Below, piece by piece: positions 10,134 to 20,471 of a stretch of 64,000 nucleotides of DNA. Within the stretch, counting starts at the first letter, position 1; every line of letters begins with the position of its first letter. The DNA is from a bacterium (GTDB taxonomy: Bacteria > Bacillota > Bacilli > Lactobacillales > Streptococcaceae), in NCBI GenBank assembly GCA_905221195.1, contig CAJNCF010000007.1, positions 1 through 64,000 of the forward strand. Direction: 5' to 3'. The notes beneath the pieces were generated by a model that was not told where the DNA came from, searched no databases, and worked only from the letters and a program-made list of their open reading frames with translations. The position numbers were made by a program, and so were the translations under genes.

Positions 10134-10703
10134 TTATCCGTTATACCTCTGCATCGTTTTTTCAAAGTTTTTCTCTTGTAAATAGTAGTTTACAGAATCG
10201 TCAACTTTGTCAATAGACTGTAAAATACCAATATAATCATCCTTATCAAAGGTACTCAAAACATGGTTAACAACTGACATGCCATTTTTAGGTCTTCCGA
10301 TTCCAATCTTGACACGATTAAAGGTCTGAGTCCCTATATGTTGAATAATAGACTTGATACCATTATGACCACCTGCTGAGCCCTTTGCTCTTAAACGAAT
10401 TTTCCCAACTTCCATGTCAAGGTCGTCGTAAATAACGAGTAAATCTTTAATATCCAAACCATAGTAAGCCAATAAAGCATGAACTGCTTTTCCACTTTCA
10501 TTCATAAAGGTCGTTGGTTTGACTAGATAAATTTTTTCTCCATTGAAGAAAAAAGATGCTAGATCAGCTTGAAATATCTTATCATTTGTAAAAGTGACAT
10601 TCTGTTTTTTCGCTAGTTGGTCAATCAACATAAAACCAACATTGTGTTTTGTTTCAAAATATTTATCACCTGGATTTCCCAAGCCTACAAGTAATTTGGT
10701 CAT
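10134..10703 (-). CDS. pth: Peptidyl-tRNA hydrolase
   Basis: 189-aa esterase that recycles tRNA by cleaving peptidyl-tRNA released from ribosomes. The signature GLGNPG stands at the N-terminus, followed by KHNVGF containing the catalytic His, then TFMNESG and the YDDLD and GSAGGHNG motifs. Normal length. First gene of the pth-mfd-rqcP-divIC block; it is separated from ychF by a probable terminator. Confidence 0.97.
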   Translation of the reverse strand: MTKLLVGLGNPGDKYFETKHNVGFMLIDQLAKKQNVTFTNDKIFQADLASFFFNGEKIYLVKPTTFMNESGKAVHALLAYYGLDIKDLLVIYDDLDMEVGKIRLRAKGSAGGHNGIKSIIQHIGTQTFNRVKIGIGRPKNGMSVVNHVLSTFDKDDYIGILQSIDKVDDSVNYYLQEKNFEKTMQRYNG

Positions 10704-10721
10704 TTATTTTTCCTTTCAAAA

Positions 10722-10750
10722 GCCAAAAGGGCTGGAATTTTTTTCCAACC
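10722..10750 (-). terminator. Probable terminator between ychF and pth
   Basis: Minus strand: GGTTGGAA and TTCCAGCC form an 8-bp stem with one G-T pair, followed by a U-rich but interrupted tract (CTTTTGGCTTTT). It is weaker than the other terminators in the window. Confidence 0.5.
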
Positions 10751-10775
10751 TAATTGACACTATTCATTAAATTTT

Positions 10776-11891
10776 TTAGACATTAAAGCGGAATTCCATG
10801 ATATCGCCGTCTTGGACGATATATTCTTTACCTTCTTCACGCAAACGTCCAGCTTCTTTTACAGCCTTTTCAGATCCGTATTTCACTAGATCCTCATATG
10901 ACATGGTTACTGCACGAATAAATCCTTTTTCAAAGTCTGAGTGGATAATACCAGCTGCTTGAGGAGCTTTCATACCACGTTTAAAGGTCCAAGCACGAAC
11001 TTCTTTTTCACCAGCTGTGAAGTAAGTTCCAAGTCCAAGTAAGTGATAAGCTGCGCGAGTTAATTTGTCAACGCCTGATTCTGTCAACCCAAGTGCTTCA
11101 AGAAACTCTTGCTTATCTTCATCGTCTAACTCAGAAATTTCTTCCTCAGCACGCGCAGAAATAACTACTACTTCAGCATTTTCTGTCGCTGCAAATTCGC
11201 GAATTTGTTTGACATAGTCGATAGAATCTGAATCTGAAACTACATCCTCATCTACATTGGCAACATAAAGAACTGGTTTAGTTGTCAAAAGGAAGAGACC
11301 TTTGACAACTTTTTGTTCTTCATCTGTAAATTCGATGGTACGAGCTGATTTTCCATCTTCAAGAACAGGTTTAATCTTTTGAAGAACATTAAATTCTGCT
11401 ACTGATTCTTTATCTTTTTGCGTACGTGCCATCTTTTCTACACGCGCATAGCGCTTATTAACTGATTCTAAGTCAGCAAGAATCAATTCTAGGTTAATGG
11501 TATCTATATCTGCAAGTGGATCCACAAAGGCATCTTCACGTCCTTGCTCGCGCATGACATTTTCATCATCAAAAGCACGAACTACATGAACAATCGCATC
11601 TACTTCACGGATATTGGCCAAGAATTTATTCCCTAGCCCTTCTCCTTTTGAAGCTCCTTTTACAATCCCTGCAATATCTGTAAATTCAAATGTTGTGGGA
11701 ACTGTCTTTTTAGGAGTAATCATTTCCGTTAGTTTTTGTAGGCGTTCATCTGGAACTTCCACCATTCCAACATTTGGATCAATCGTTGCAAATGGGTAGT
11801 TTGCTGCCTCTGCTCCTGCTTTTGTAATTGCATTAAATAGTGTTGATTTACCAACGTTTGGCAAACCAACGATACCTGCTGTTAAAGCCAT
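10776..11891 (-). CDS. ychF: YchF/OLA1-family ATPase
   Basis: 371-aa Obg-related P-loop protein (371 residues is close to the universal YchF length). G1 motif GLPNVGKST is at the N-terminus, the G3 region [10 protein letters not shown] follows, and the NVDE segment stands in the altered specificity loop, which makes YchF prefer ATP over GTP. A C-terminal TGS domain is present (ending in [14 protein letters not shown]). It associates with ribosomes and is linked to stress responses. Monocistronic or coupled to the DUF951 gene upstream. Confidence 0.96.
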   Translation of the reverse strand: MALTAGIVGLPNVGKSTLFNAITKAGAEAANYPFATIDPNVGMVEVPDERLQKLTEMITPKKTVPTTFEFTDIAGIVKGASKGEGLGNKFLANIREVDAIVHVVRAFDDENVMREQGREDAFVDPLADIDTINLELILADLESVNKRYARVEKMARTQKDKESVAEFNVLQKIKPVLEDGKSARTIEFTDEEQKVVKGLFLLTTKPVLYVANVDEDVVSDSDSIDYVKQIREFAATENAEVVVISARAEEEISELDDEDKQEFLEALGLTESGVDKLTRAAYHLLGLGTYFTAGEKEVRAWTFKRGMKAPQAAGIIHSDFEKGFIRAVTMSYEDLVKYGSEKAVKEAGRLREEGKEYIVQDGDIMEFRFNV

Positions 11892-11975
11892 ATTTTCTCA
11901 TTCTCCGTTTTCATTTCAATCCCTAATATTATAACACAAAAAGGGAAAACTTGCTAACCCTCTAACTAAGGCTTC

Positions 11976-12170
11976 TTAGTCAATAATTTTATTCATTTTT
12001 CGATCAAAATCATAGCGCCCCATCATGACAACATGGTCACAATTACTACATTTGATTTTGATATCTGCTCCTACACGTGTAATTTCCCAACGATTAGCCT
12101 TTTTACCTGTTGACTTGATGGTACAAGCGTGTGGTTTTTTCATTTCAACAAAATTTCCAACTTGATACAT
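11976..12170 (-). CDS. DUF951 small zinc-ribbon-like protein
   Basis: 64-aa protein with the DUF951 pattern: VGNFVEMKKPHAC near the start, WEITRVGADIKIKC in the middle, then CSNCDHVVMMGR. The cysteines suggest a metal-binding knuckle and a nucleic-acid-binding role, but no function is established. It sits between dnaN and ychF, as its homologs do in other Firmicutes (YyzM in Bacillus). A GGAG-type site precedes the ATG. Confidence 0.9.
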   Translation of the reverse strand: MYQVGNFVEMKKPHACTIKSTGKKANRWEITRVGADIKIKCSNCDHVVMMGRYDFDRKMNKIID

Positions 12171-12203
12171 AGCTACTCTCCTTTTCTTTTTCGATTATAT
12201 CAT

Positions 12204-12232
12204 AAAAGAGGCGAGCTAGGCTCAACCTCTTT
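12204..12232 (-). terminator. Terminator after dnaN
   Basis: Minus strand: AAAGAGG and GAGC pair with GCTC and CTCTTTT around a CTA loop with a small internal bulge, ending in T. It begins 4 nt after the dnaN stop. Confidence 0.8.
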
Positions 12233-12235
12233 CAC

Positions 12236-13372
12236 TTAATTTGTACGAACTGGGGTGATAAGTTGCATGAAGTCCTCATCAGTATCTGCTGGCACAAGAG
12301 TAAATGGACGAACAGCTGAGATAAAACTAATGGTCACCTTTTCGCTATTTAAAGCCTTAAGAGAATCAATCAAATAAGTTGGGTTGAAACTAATAGTCAA
12401 ATCTTCACCAGTCACCTGATCAGTATCAATTTCTTCGTTTACTTTACCAACTTCTGGAGAGTGAACATGAGCACTAACAACCCCACCTTTAATTTCAAGT
12501 TTCACAGTACCATTTTGAGTCGCACTTGATAAAAGACGAGCACGTTCCATTGACTGACGCAAGTTTACCACATCAAAAGTGATTGTAGTATTAAAGTCTG
12601 TTGGAATCAAGCGATCTGTATCAGGATAGTTACCTTCTAACAAACGAGTATAGAAGCTAATATTTTCACTTCTAAAGAGGATTTGATTGTTGGCAAAGAA
12701 AATCTCTACAGTTTCAATATCATCTGTAAATACCGCTGAAAATTCGCGTAGAGAACGACTAGGAATCACTACATCAAAATCATCACTATTTTTCTCAAGC
12801 GTTAATTTCTTCTGACTTAGACGATGAGAGTCTGTTGCAACTGTTTTTAACTCTTTGTGTTGGCTCAATACAAAATGAACACCTGTTAAAATTGGACGAC
12901 TCTCTTGTGTACTTGCAGCAAAAGCTGTTTCATTGATAATTTTCTTGAGTAATTTTGTTTCAAGAACCAAAGGAGTGCTTGCTGAAATTTCTTGGATTCG
13001 TGGATATTGTTCGCTATCTTTTCCTTTTAGGGTAATTTCTGATTTGCCGCTGGTTAAAACAATTTGATTTTGTTCAATTTCTTTAAAATCAAGAGTCACA
13101 TCTGGAAGACTAGATACAACATTGATAAAGAAAGAAGCTTCAAGAAGGATCGAACCTAAAGAAGTAATTAACAAACCAGCATCTTCATTTTTTTGAGAAA
13201 TAAAATTTTCAATTGAAATTTGACCATTTGAACCAATTAAAGTAACACCTTCATTGGTTACGTCAATTTTAACAGTTGATAAAATAGGAATGGCATTTTT
13301 AGAACTAATAGCTCTCTTAGTAGTATTTAAGGCTTGTAGAAATAAATTTTTATTAATTGAAAAATGAATCAT
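12236..13372 (-). CDS. dnaN: DNA polymerase III beta subunit (sliding clamp)
   Basis: 378-aa processivity clamp that encircles DNA and tethers DNA polymerase III and repair proteins. It starts MIHFSINKNLFLQALN, has the three repeated clamp folds over its length, and ends in the typical hydrophobic-pocket strand region MQLITPVRTN. Length is normal. It follows dnaA in the conserved dnaA-dnaN order, with DnaA boxes in the 158-bp gap between them. Confidence 0.98.
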   Translation of the reverse strand: MIHFSINKNLFLQALNTTKRAISSKNAIPILSTVKIDVTNEGVTLIGSNGQISIENFISQKNEDAGLLITSLGSILLEASFFINVVSSLPDVTLDFKEIEQNQIVLTSGKSEITLKGKDSEQYPRIQEISASTPLVLETKLLKKIINETAFAASTQESRPILTGVHFVLSQHKELKTVATDSHRLSQKKLTLEKNSDDFDVVIPSRSLREFSAVFTDDIETVEIFFANNQILFRSENISFYTRLLEGNYPDTDRLIPTDFNTTITFDVVNLRQSMERARLLSSATQNGTVKLEIKGGVVSAHVHSPEVGKVNEEIDTDQVTGEDLTISFNPTYLIDSLKALNSEKVTISFISAVRPFTLVPADTDEDFMQLITPVRTN

Positions 13373-13435
13373 GGATTCTCCTTTATTTATTTTTAGTATT
13401 AGAAGGATAATAGTAATAATAGAGTCTGTGAAATC

Positions 13436-13528
13436 TGTGGAAAACAGACTGAAAGTAAGTTATATCAAGTTTTTTGGCTTGTTTAAAAAATGTGGATAAA
13501 AAAGATAGAAAAGCGAAAGTTATCCACA
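13436..13528. promoter_or_regulatory. DnaA-box cluster between dnaA and dnaN
   Basis: Perfect DnaA boxes TTATCCACA at 13520-13528 (plus) and 13499-13491 (minus), plus a variant TTTTCCACA at 13444-13436 (minus). Such boxes flank dnaA in Firmicute bipartite origins and may also set dnaN expression. Confidence 0.8.
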
Positions 13529-13530
13529 AG

Positions 13531-14892
13531 TTATTTGATTTTCTTTCTGATTGATTCAATTTCTAAACGTAAATTATCGTCTTCATCAATCAAAGATTTG
13601 ATTTTTCCATGAGCGTGAATGACCGTTGTGTGGTCTTTACCACCAAACTCTTTTCCAATCTTAGGAAGGCTATTATCAGTCATTTCTCTGGCTAGATACA
13701 TGGCAACTTGACGAGCTAAAACGATATTTTGAACACGTCTAGTTCCTTTCATTTCCTTGACACTAACACCATAGAAGTTTCCAACTTCTGTCTGGATTTT
13801 ATCAATTGGAATTACAATCATTTTGCTAACGTCTTGTTTACGAGCACGAATAGCTTCAGCTGCAATGTCAACTGTGATATCGTTAATCTTTTTGACTTTG
13901 GCCATTAGGCTGATATCGTTGAGTGCTCCCTCGAGTTCTCGCACGTTAGAGTCAAATTGTCCAGCCAAATATTCGAGTGTATCATTCTGAAAGTGATAGT
14001 TGAGATGTTCAGTCTTACTCTGTAAAATAGCAATACGTGTTTCAAAATCAGGTGGTGTGATATCTGTCGTTAATCCCCACGAGAAGCGCGTGACCAGACG
14101 TTCAGGCAGACTCTCTAAATGTTCAGGTCTACGGTCACTCGTCAAAACAATCTGTTTATTATTATTGTGAAGGGCGTTAAATGTATTGAAAAACTCTTCC
14201 TGAGTTTGTACCTTCTTTCCACTAAGTGATTGAATATCATCAATGAGTAGGAGGTCTAAACTACGGTAAGTTTTCTTGAATTTTTCCATATCATTTAGTC
14301 TCAAATGCTCTAGAAATTCATTAATGAAACTTTCAGCAGGTATGTATTTTACACGCGCATTTGGACTCTTTTTCAGAATTTCATTCCCAAGGGCATTTAA
14401 CAGGTGAGTTTTTCCAAGTCCAGGCCCTCCGTAGATAAATAGAGGATTGTAAGTTACTCCTGGATCTTCATAAACAGCCAAAGCAGCTGATACAGCCCAA
14501 ACATTTCCATTCCCTTGGATAAAATTATCAAAGGTATACTTCTCTTTTAATCCAGTCTCCGAATAAGGAATAGATGATAACTTTGGACTATAGTTATATA
14601 AAGTTGAATTTGTAGCTTCTTCAACTTGTGAGATAGTCGTATCTTGAGGTTTTGTGAAAATATAGTGGGGAGTTATTTCAGCATCATAAATCTCAAAACC
14701 AGCTACTACAATGATATCTTTTAGTTGTTTTTCCCAGACCATTTCCATTTCAGATCGTGGTAAAAATATAGTAGCAACATTTTCTTCTACCTTGATGAGT
14801 TCAGCTTGAATAGCATAGAAATCATACATAGATCGAGTTAGTCTTTCTTGCGCAAATTCTAAGATACGATTCCAAAATTGTTTTTCTTTCAA
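13531..14892 (-). CDS. dnaA: DnaA, replication initiator
   Basis: 453-aa AAA+ protein that binds DnaA boxes and melts oriC. Domain I (about residues 1-90) is followed by a short linker, the AAA core with Walker [10 protein letters not shown] and Walker B LLLIDDIQ, and the domain IV helix-turn-helix with the DHTTVIHA signature near the C-terminus. The start codon is TTG (14892-14890), supported by GGAGGAG at good spacing; streptococcal dnaA genes commonly use TTG. DnaA boxes on both sides suggest autoregulation. Confidence 0.98.
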   Translation of the reverse strand: MKEKQFWNRILEFAQERLTRSMYDFYAIQAELIKVEENVATIFLPRSEMEMVWEKQLKDIIVVAGFEIYDAEITPHYIFTKPQDTTISQVEEATNSTLYNYSPKLSSIPYSETGLKEKYTFDNFIQGNGNVWAVSAALAVYEDPGVTYNPLFIYGGPGLGKTHLLNALGNEILKKSPNARVKYIPAESFINEFLEHLRLNDMEKFKKTYRSLDLLLIDDIQSLSGKKVQTQEEFFNTFNALHNNNKQIVLTSDRRPEHLESLPERLVTRFSWGLTTDITPPDFETRIAILQSKTEHLNYHFQNDTLEYLAGQFDSNVRELEGALNDISLMAKVKKINDITVDIAAEAIRARKQDVSKMIVIPIDKIQTEVGNFYGVSVKEMKGTRRVQNIVLARQVAMYLAREMTDNSLPKIGKEFGGKDHTTVIHAHGKIKSLIDEDDNLRLEIESIRKKIK

Positions 14893-14961
14893 TCCGTTCT
14901 CCTCCTTTACTACTTGTTTAAAAGTTTAATGCTAGACTTATTTTACCATAGATAGCAAGAA

Positions 14962-15077
14962 TTTTCCACAAGCTGTGAAAAATAATCCACAATGTTATCA
15001 AGTTTTATCCACAGGTTGGGGATAAAATTAAAAACTATTGATTTATTAAGCTTTTTATCGAAAAAAATAGTGGATAA
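14962..15077. other. oriC: Probable oriC with DnaA boxes and AT-rich segment
   Basis: Between dnaA and parB lie TTTTCCACA (14962-14970), TAATCCACA (14983-14991), the perfect TTATCCACA (15005-15013) and a reverse one-mismatch box (15077-15069), beside an AT-rich stretch at about 15025-15070 suitable as an unwinding element. With the dnaA-dnaN cluster and the single perfect box at 17198-17190 this forms the expected origin. Gene strands diverge around here: leftward genes dominate to the left and rightward genes from rlmH onward. Confidence 0.85.
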
Positions 15078-15083
15078 CTTTGT

Positions 15084-15123
15084 GAGATAAAAAAATAAAA
15101 GAACAGCCTTATTTCAGGCTGTT
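15084..15123 (-). terminator. Terminator overlapping the parB stop codon
   Basis: Stem AACAGCCT/AGGCTGTT (15102-15109 with 15116-15123) followed on the minus strand by a long T-rich tract. The hairpin includes the end of parB and shields the oriC DnaA boxes from transcription. Confidence 0.85.
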
Positions 15124-15867
15124 GATAATTCTATTATATTCTTCTTGATTTGAAAAAGAAATAATGATTTTTCCACTGTCTTTTTTAGACAGTTTGATTT
15201 CTACATCTAATCCGAGTAGTTTTTTTAACTGTTCTTCTTCATTTTGTATGAAATGATCAGTTTTTTGCTGTTTCTTTTGTTTTTTATCTGTCAGAAGAGC
15301 TTCTAACTTCCTTACAGAAATGTCTTCCTCCATAATTCGTTGAAAGAAATAGTCTTGTTGTTCCTTATTTAATCCAACTAGAGAACGCGCATGGGCTTGT
15401 GATAGTTTGCCACTTTCTACTTCTGAGAGGATTTGTTCTGGTAAGGAAAGTAAACGAATGGAGTTGCTGATATAGGGACGAGACTTGCCCATTTTATCTG
15501 CAATTTCAGTATGGGTAAATCCTTTCTCTACAAGAGATTCATAAGCGCGTGCTTCTTCTATTGGATTTAAATTTTCTCTTTGTAAATTTTCAATGATGGA
15601 CTGGACCATCATCTCTTGGTCTGAAAGTTGTTTAACAACAGCTGGGATAGACGTCAGACCAGCTAAAAGTGAAGCCCGATAGCGTCTCTCTCCTGCAAGG
15701 ATTTCATAACCAATCACAGGAGATTGACGAACAATAATCGGTTGAATGACCCCATTTTCTTTGATAGACTGTGCTAGTTCATCTAGTTTTTCTTTATCAA
15801 ATTCTTTTCGAGGTTGATAGGGATTTTTTTGTATATCCGTAATAGAAATCATTTCAAATTTTTCCAT
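15109..15867 (-). CDS. parB: ParB/Spo0J chromosome partition protein
   Basis: 252-aa CTPase/DNA-binding protein that loads at parS and recruits SMC condensin to the origin. N-terminal ParB domain shows NPYQPRKEF and the CTP-binding GERRYRAS motif; the HTH follows (TEIADKMGKSRPYISNSIRLL); the C-terminus is the dimerisation part. No parA is next to it, as in pneumococcus, where ParB works alone. Candidate parS sites are at 25437-25452 and 36627-36642, with a weaker one at 3533-3548. A 22-bp palindrome sits in its promoter region. Confidence 0.96.
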   Translation of the reverse strand: MEKFEMISITDIQKNPYQPRKEFDKEKLDELAQSIKENGVIQPIIVRQSPVIGYEILAGERRYRASLLAGLTSIPAVVKQLSDQEMMVQSIIENLQRENLNPIEEARAYESLVEKGFTHTEIADKMGKSRPYISNSIRLLSLPEQILSEVESGKLSQAHARSLVGLNKEQQDYFFQRIMEEDISVRKLEALLTDKKQKKQQKTDHFIQNEEEQLKKLLGLDVEIKLSKKDSGKIIISFSNQEEYNRIINSLK

Positions 15868-15894
15868 GATTCTACACTAACACATCTTTTCTCT

Positions 15895-15916
15895 TATGTA
15901 AAGTTTTCTTTACATA
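15895..15916. promoter_or_regulatory. Perfect inverted repeat upstream of parB
   Basis: TATGTAAAG-TTTT-CTTTACATA has 9-bp perfect arms, about 27 nt before the parB start and 8 nt outside the htrA stop. On the minus strand no T-run follows, so it is a poor terminator. A TTGACA (15924-15919 region) precedes it, placing the repeat between a possible -35 and -10. Likely an operator; the regulator is unknown. Confidence 0.55.
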
Positions 15917-15924
15917 GATGTCAA

Positions 15925-17169
<1,245 letters not shown>

Positions 17170-17189
17170 CACAAAAGTTTTTCACAGAT

Positions 17190-17198
17190 TGTGGATAA
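17190..17198 (-). promoter_or_regulatory. Isolated perfect DnaA box between htrA and rlmH
   Basis: TTATCCACA on the minus strand, with related TTTTTCACA and TGTGG sequences nearby (17179-17215). It may extend the origin-proximal DnaA-binding array or tune htrA/rlmH expression. Confidence 0.6.
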
Positions 17199-17290
17199 CT
17201 TTTGAAAATCTGTGGTTTTCTAGGTGAAAATTAACTTTTTGTTTTGTGAATAAGATGTGAAAAAAATCGAGAATATGTTAGAATAGAGTC

Positions 17291-17770
17291 ATGAAAATTA
17301 AAGTTGTAACAGTTGGAAAACTGAAAGAAAAGTATTTAAAAGATGGTATTGCAGAGTATTCAAAACGAATTTCTCGATTTGCTAAGCTTGAAATGATTGA
17401 GCTAGCAGATGAAAAAACACCAGATAAGGCCAGTGAATCAGAAAATCAAAAGATTTTAGAAATAGAAGGTCAGAGAATTTTATCAAAAGTTGGTGACCGT
17501 GATTTTGTTATTGCATTAGCTATTGAAGGGAAAACTTTCTCATCAGAAGAATTTAGTAAACAATTAGAAGAAGCTTCTATAAAAGGATTTTCTACTCTGA
17601 CATTTATTATTGGGGGGAGTTTAGGATTATCATCAGCTGTAAAAAATAGAGCCAATCTTTCTGTTAGTTTTGGCCGTTTAACCTTGCCCCATCAATTAAT
17701 GAGACTAGTCCTTGTTGAACAAATCTATCGCGCTTTTACGATTCAGCAGGGATCACCCTATCATAAATAG
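17291..17770 (+). CDS. rlmH: RlmH, 23S rRNA pseudouridine-1915 N3-methyltransferase
   Basis: 159-aa SPOUT-family methyltransferase that modifies helix 69 of 23S rRNA using SAM. The start [16 protein letters not shown] and the SAM-binding knot FIIGGSLGL plus C-terminal [19 protein letters not shown] are family hallmarks. Normal length. It is the first rightward gene after the origin and is followed by tRNA-Arg. Confidence 0.97.
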   Translation: MKIKVVTVGKLKEKYLKDGIAEYSKRISRFAKLEMIELADEKTPDKASESENQKILEIEGQRILSKVGDRDFVIALAIEGKTFSSEEFSKQLEEASIKGFSTLTFIIGGSLGLSSAVKNRANLSVSFGRLTLPHQLMRLVLVEQIYRAFTIQQGSPYHK

Positions 17771-17774
17771 AAAA

Positions 17775-17803
17775 TTGACTTTTAATTGAATTTTTGGTAG
17801 AAT
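17775..17803 (+). promoter_or_regulatory. Promoter of tRNA-Arg
   Basis: TTGACT (17775-17780) and TAGAAT (17798-17803) with a 17-bp spacer, 10 nt before the tRNA. Confidence 0.7.
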
Positions 17804-17813
17804 AATTGTGTTA

Positions 17814-17887
17814 GGTCTCATAGCTCAGCTGGATAGAGCATTCGCCTTCTAAGCGAACGGTCGCAGGTTCGAATCCTGCTGGGATCA
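17814..17887 (+). tRNA. tRNA-Arg (TCT)
   Basis: 74-nt cloverleaf: acceptor GGTCTCA pairs with TGGGATC allowing two G-U pairs, anticodon loop CTTCTAA gives UCU, T-arm GGTTCGAATCC. It reads AGA/AGG codons. It separates rlmH from comCDE as in pneumococcus. Confidence 0.97.
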
Positions 17888-17899
17888 ATATAGTAGCAA

Positions 17900-17924
17900 A
17901 GCTGGGAATTTTCCCGGCTTTTTT
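17900..17924 (+). terminator. Terminator after tRNA-Arg
   Basis: Stem AGCTGGGA/TCCCGGCT (one G-T pair) with a 4-nt loop, then a six-T run. It ends just before the ComE repeats of comCDE. Confidence 0.85.
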
Positions 17925-17935
17925 CTTAAAAAAGT

Positions 17936-18002
17936 ACACTTGGGGAGAAAAAAATGACAGTTGAGAAAATTTTATCTAAAATGAAATTCCATTTTGTATA
18001 AT
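17936..18002 (+). promoter_or_regulatory. ComE binding site and promoter of comCDE
   Basis: Direct repeats ACACTTGGG (17936-17944) and ACAGTTGAG (17957-17965) with a 12-bp spacer, then TATAAT (17997-18002) 31 nt further. This is the established ComE-responsive early competence promoter, giving the autocatalytic loop of comCDE. The same layout precedes comX. Confidence 0.9.
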
Positions 18003-18052
18003 AGTTTTTGTAAGTTAGCTTACAAGAAAAAAACATTTAAGGAGATTTTATT

Positions 18053-18175
18053 ATGAAAAACACAGTTAAATTGGAACAGTTTGTAGCCTTGAAGGAAAAA
18101 GACTTGCAAAAGATTCAAGGTGGGGAGATGAGGAAATCAAATAGTACTTTCTTTCATTTCTTAAGAAGAATATAA
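18053..18175 (+). CDS. comC: ComC, competence-stimulating peptide precursor
   Basis: 40-aa precursor. The 24-residue leader [20 protein letters not shown]... ends in Gly-Gly, the cleavage site for the ComAB exporter-protease. The predicted mature pheromone is [16 protein letters not shown] (16 residues): negative first residue, hydrophobic centre and basic C-terminus, as in the mitis-group CSP family. It is clearly not CSP-1 or CSP-2 of pneumococcus and resembles S. mitis pherotypes (from memory). GGAG lies upstream of the ATG. comD follows 12 bp downstream. Confidence 0.97.
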   Translation: MKNTVKLEQFVALKEKDLQKIQGGEMRKSNSTFFHFLRRI

Positions 18176-18187
18176 AGGGGTGTCAGA

Positions 18188-19513
18188 ATGGATTTTTTCT
18201 TATTAGTAGATTTTATAGTATATTTTTTTATTATTAGTCACAGTTACCGTTTAATTTGTAAAGGTCAAATAAATAGAAAAGAACTATACGTTTTTGGTGC
18301 TTATACATTACTAATAGAAGTAGTACTTGGCCTTCCCTTCTATCTTCTACATATAGATGAAATAGGGATTGTAACATTTTTATTTCCTTTGGGATTATAT
18401 TCCTATTTTCGATGGATTAAACAGTATGAGAGGGATAGAGGACTATTTCTAAGTTTACTACTATCTCTTTTATATGAGAGCACTCATACTTTTTTGTCCG
18501 TAACTTTCTCCTCTATAACAGGAGATAATTTTGTTTTACAATATCATGACCCATTCTTTTTAGTTGTAACGGTATTGACCTATTTTATTATCTTAAAAAT
18601 CATTCATTATTTCCACTTGGAACTAGCCTATTTTGACAAGGACTACCTTTATCCTTTCTTGAAAAAAGTATTTTTTGCTTTATTATTGTTACATGTTGCA
18701 TCTTTCGTTTCAGATATGGTAAGTACGGTTAAACATTTGAATAGTTTTGGAAGTATTTTGTCATCTATTGTCTTTATCTCTCTCCTTTTGACCTTCTTTA
18801 CAATGAATTCTCATAAAGAACAAATGGAGAAAGAGATTGCCTTGAAGCAGAAGAAATTTGAACAAAAACATTTACAGAATTATACAGATGAAATTGTTGG
18901 CTTGTATAATGAAATTCGTGGTTTTCGACATGATTATGCTGGTATGCTTGTCAGCATGCAGATGGCAATTGACAGTGGTGATTTACAGGAAATTGACAGA
19001 GTTTACAATGAAGTTTTGGTCAAAGCAAATCATAAACTGCGTTCAGATAAATACACTTACTTTGATTTGAACAACATAGAAGATTCAGCTTTACGAAGTT
19101 TGGTTGCTCAGTCTATTGTCTATGCTCGAAATAATGGTGTAGAGTTTACACTTGAAGTAAAAGATACGATTACCAGGCTCCCAATTGAACTATTGGATTT
19201 GGTTCGTATCATGAGCGTTTTATTGAACAATGCTGTTGAAGGATCAGCTGATAGCTATAAAAAGCAGATGGAAGTAGCAGTTATTAAGATGGAAACTGAA
19301 ACAGTTATTGTGATTCAGAATTCATGTAAAATGACGATGACTCCTTCAGAAGATCTATTTGCCTTAGGATTCTCCACTAAGGGAAGAAATCGCGGAGTCG
19401 GCCTAAATAATGTGAAAGAACTACTAGATAAGTACAACAATATTATTTTAGAAACAGAGATGGAAGGCAGTACATTTAGACAAATTATTAGATTTAAGAG
19501 GGAATTTGAATGA
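18188..19513 (+). CDS. comD: ComD, histidine kinase receptor for CSP
   Basis: 441-aa HPK10-family sensor kinase. The N-terminal half (about residues 1-205) contains about six hydrophobic segments forming the pheromone-sensing membrane domain. A coiled linker then leads to the phosphoacceptor FRHDY (His248) and a degenerate HPK10 ATPase domain with GRNRGVGLNNVKELL near the end. CSP binding triggers transfer of phosphate to ComE. The receptor N-terminus co-varies with CSP in this group, so this allele should match the pheromone encoded next to it. Overlaps comE by 4 bp. Confidence 0.97.
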   Translation: MDFFLLVDFIVYFFIISHSYRLICKGQINRKELYVFGAYTLLIEVVLGLPFYLLHIDEIGIVTFLFPLGLYSYFRWIKQYERDRGLFLSLLLSLLYESTHTFLSVTFSSITGDNFVLQYHDPFFLVVTVLTYFIILKIIHYFHLELAYFDKDYLYPFLKKVFFALLLLHVASFVSDMVSTVKHLNSFGSILSSIVFISLLLTFFTMNSHKEQMEKEIALKQKKFEQKHLQNYTDEIVGLYNEIRGFRHDYAGMLVSMQMAIDSGDLQEIDRVYNEVLVKANHKLRSDKYTYFDLNNIEDSALRSLVAQSIVYARNNGVEFTLEVKDTITRLPIELLDLVRIMSVLLNNAVEGSADSYKKQMEVAVIKMETETVIVIQNSCKMTMTPSEDLFALGFSTKGRNRGVGLNNVKELLDKYNNIILETEMEGSTFRQIIRFKREFE

Positions 19514-20262
19514 AAGTTTTAATTTTAGAAGATGTTATTGAACATCAAGTGAGACTAGAGAGAATATTGGATGAAATTTCGAAAGAATCGAATATTCCAA
19601 TATCATACAAGACAACGGGAAAAGTCCGTGAATTTGAAGAATACATTGAAAATGATGAAGTAAATCAGCTTTATTTCCTAGATATCGATATTCATGGGAT
19701 TGAGAAAAAGGGATTTGAGGTTGCTCAGCTCATTCGTCATTACAATCCTTACGCTATTATCGTCTTTATCACCAGTCGATCAGAGTTTGCGACTTTGACC
19801 TATAAATACCAGGTATCAGCCCTAGATTTTGTTGATAAGGATATCAATGATGAGATGTTTAAGAAGAGAATTGAGCAAAATATCTTCTACACGAAGAGTA
19901 TGTTACTTGAAAATGAAGATGTTGTAGATTATTTTGATTACAATTACAAGGGAAATGATTTAAAACTCCCTTACCATGATATTTTGTATATTGAAACAAC
20001 AGGAGTCTCTCATAAATTACGCATTATTGGTAAGAATTTTGCCAAAGAGTTTTACGGTACCATGACAGATATTCAGGAAAAGGACAAACATACCCAACGA
20101 TTTTATTCTCCTCATAAGTCATTTTTGGTAAATATAGGCAATATTAGAGAAATTGACCGAAAGAATCTAGAAGTTGTTTTCTATGAAGATCATCGCTGTC
20201 CTATTTCAAGGTTAAAAATTAGAAAGTTAAAAGATATTTTAGAGAAAAAATCTCAAAAGTGA
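19510..20262 (+). CDS. comE: ComE, LytTR-type response regulator of competence
   Basis: 250-aa regulator with a receiver domain carrying phosphoacceptor Asp58 (YFLDIDIHG) and a C-terminal LytTR DNA-binding domain (about residues 145-250, with FYSPHKSFLVN and SRLKIRKLK). Phosphorylated ComE binds the paired 9-bp repeats seen before comC (17936-17965) and comX (701-730). Translationally coupled to comD. The tRNA-Glu promoter begins immediately after its stop codon. Confidence 0.97.
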   Translation: MKVLILEDVIEHQVRLERILDEISKESNIPISYKTTGKVREFEEYIENDEVNQLYFLDIDIHGIEKKGFEVAQLIRHYNPYAIIVFITSRSEFATLTYKYQVSALDFVDKDINDEMFKKRIEQNIFYTKSMLLENEDVVDYFDYNYKGNDLKLPYHDILYIETTGVSHKLRIIGKNFAKEFYGTMTDIQEKDKHTQRFYSPHKSFLVNIGNIREIDRKNLEVVFYEDHRCPISRLKIRKLKDILEKKSQK

Positions 20263-20290
20263 TTGACAATTAGTAAGAAATTGATATAAT
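20263..20290 (+). promoter_or_regulatory. Promoter of tRNA-Glu/tRNA-Asn
   Basis: TTGACA (20263-20268) and TATAAT (20285-20290), both consensus, 16 bp apart, as at the other tRNA-Glu copy (122-95). The -35 box begins at the base after the comE stop. Confidence 0.75.
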
Positions 20291-20313
20291 GGTTATATCT
20301 GCTACAGATAGAA

Positions 20314-20385
20314 GGTCCGTTGGTCAAGGGGTTAAGACACCGCCTTTTCACGGCGGTAACACGGGTTCGAATCCCGTACGGACTA
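20314..20385 (+). tRNA. tRNA-Glu (TTC)
   Basis: 72-nt cloverleaf, acceptor GGTCCGT with ACGGACT, anticodon TTC in the loop, T-arm GGTTCGAATCC, discriminator A. Identical to the visible part of the copy at 1-69. Confidence 0.97.
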
Positions 20386-20390
20386 TTTTA

Positions 20391-20464
20391 TCCGCCATAG
20401 CTCAGTTGGTAGTAGCGCATGACTGTTAATCATGATGTCGTAGGTTCGAGTCCTACTGGCGGAG
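20391..20464 (+). tRNA. tRNA-Asn (GTT)
   Basis: 74-nt cloverleaf: acceptor TCCGCCA with TGGCGGA, anticodon GTT (ACTGTTAAT), T-arm GGTTCGAGTCC, discriminator G. It is 5 nt after tRNA-Glu and surely co-transcribed. Confidence 0.97.
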
Positions 20465-20471
20465 TATAGAT

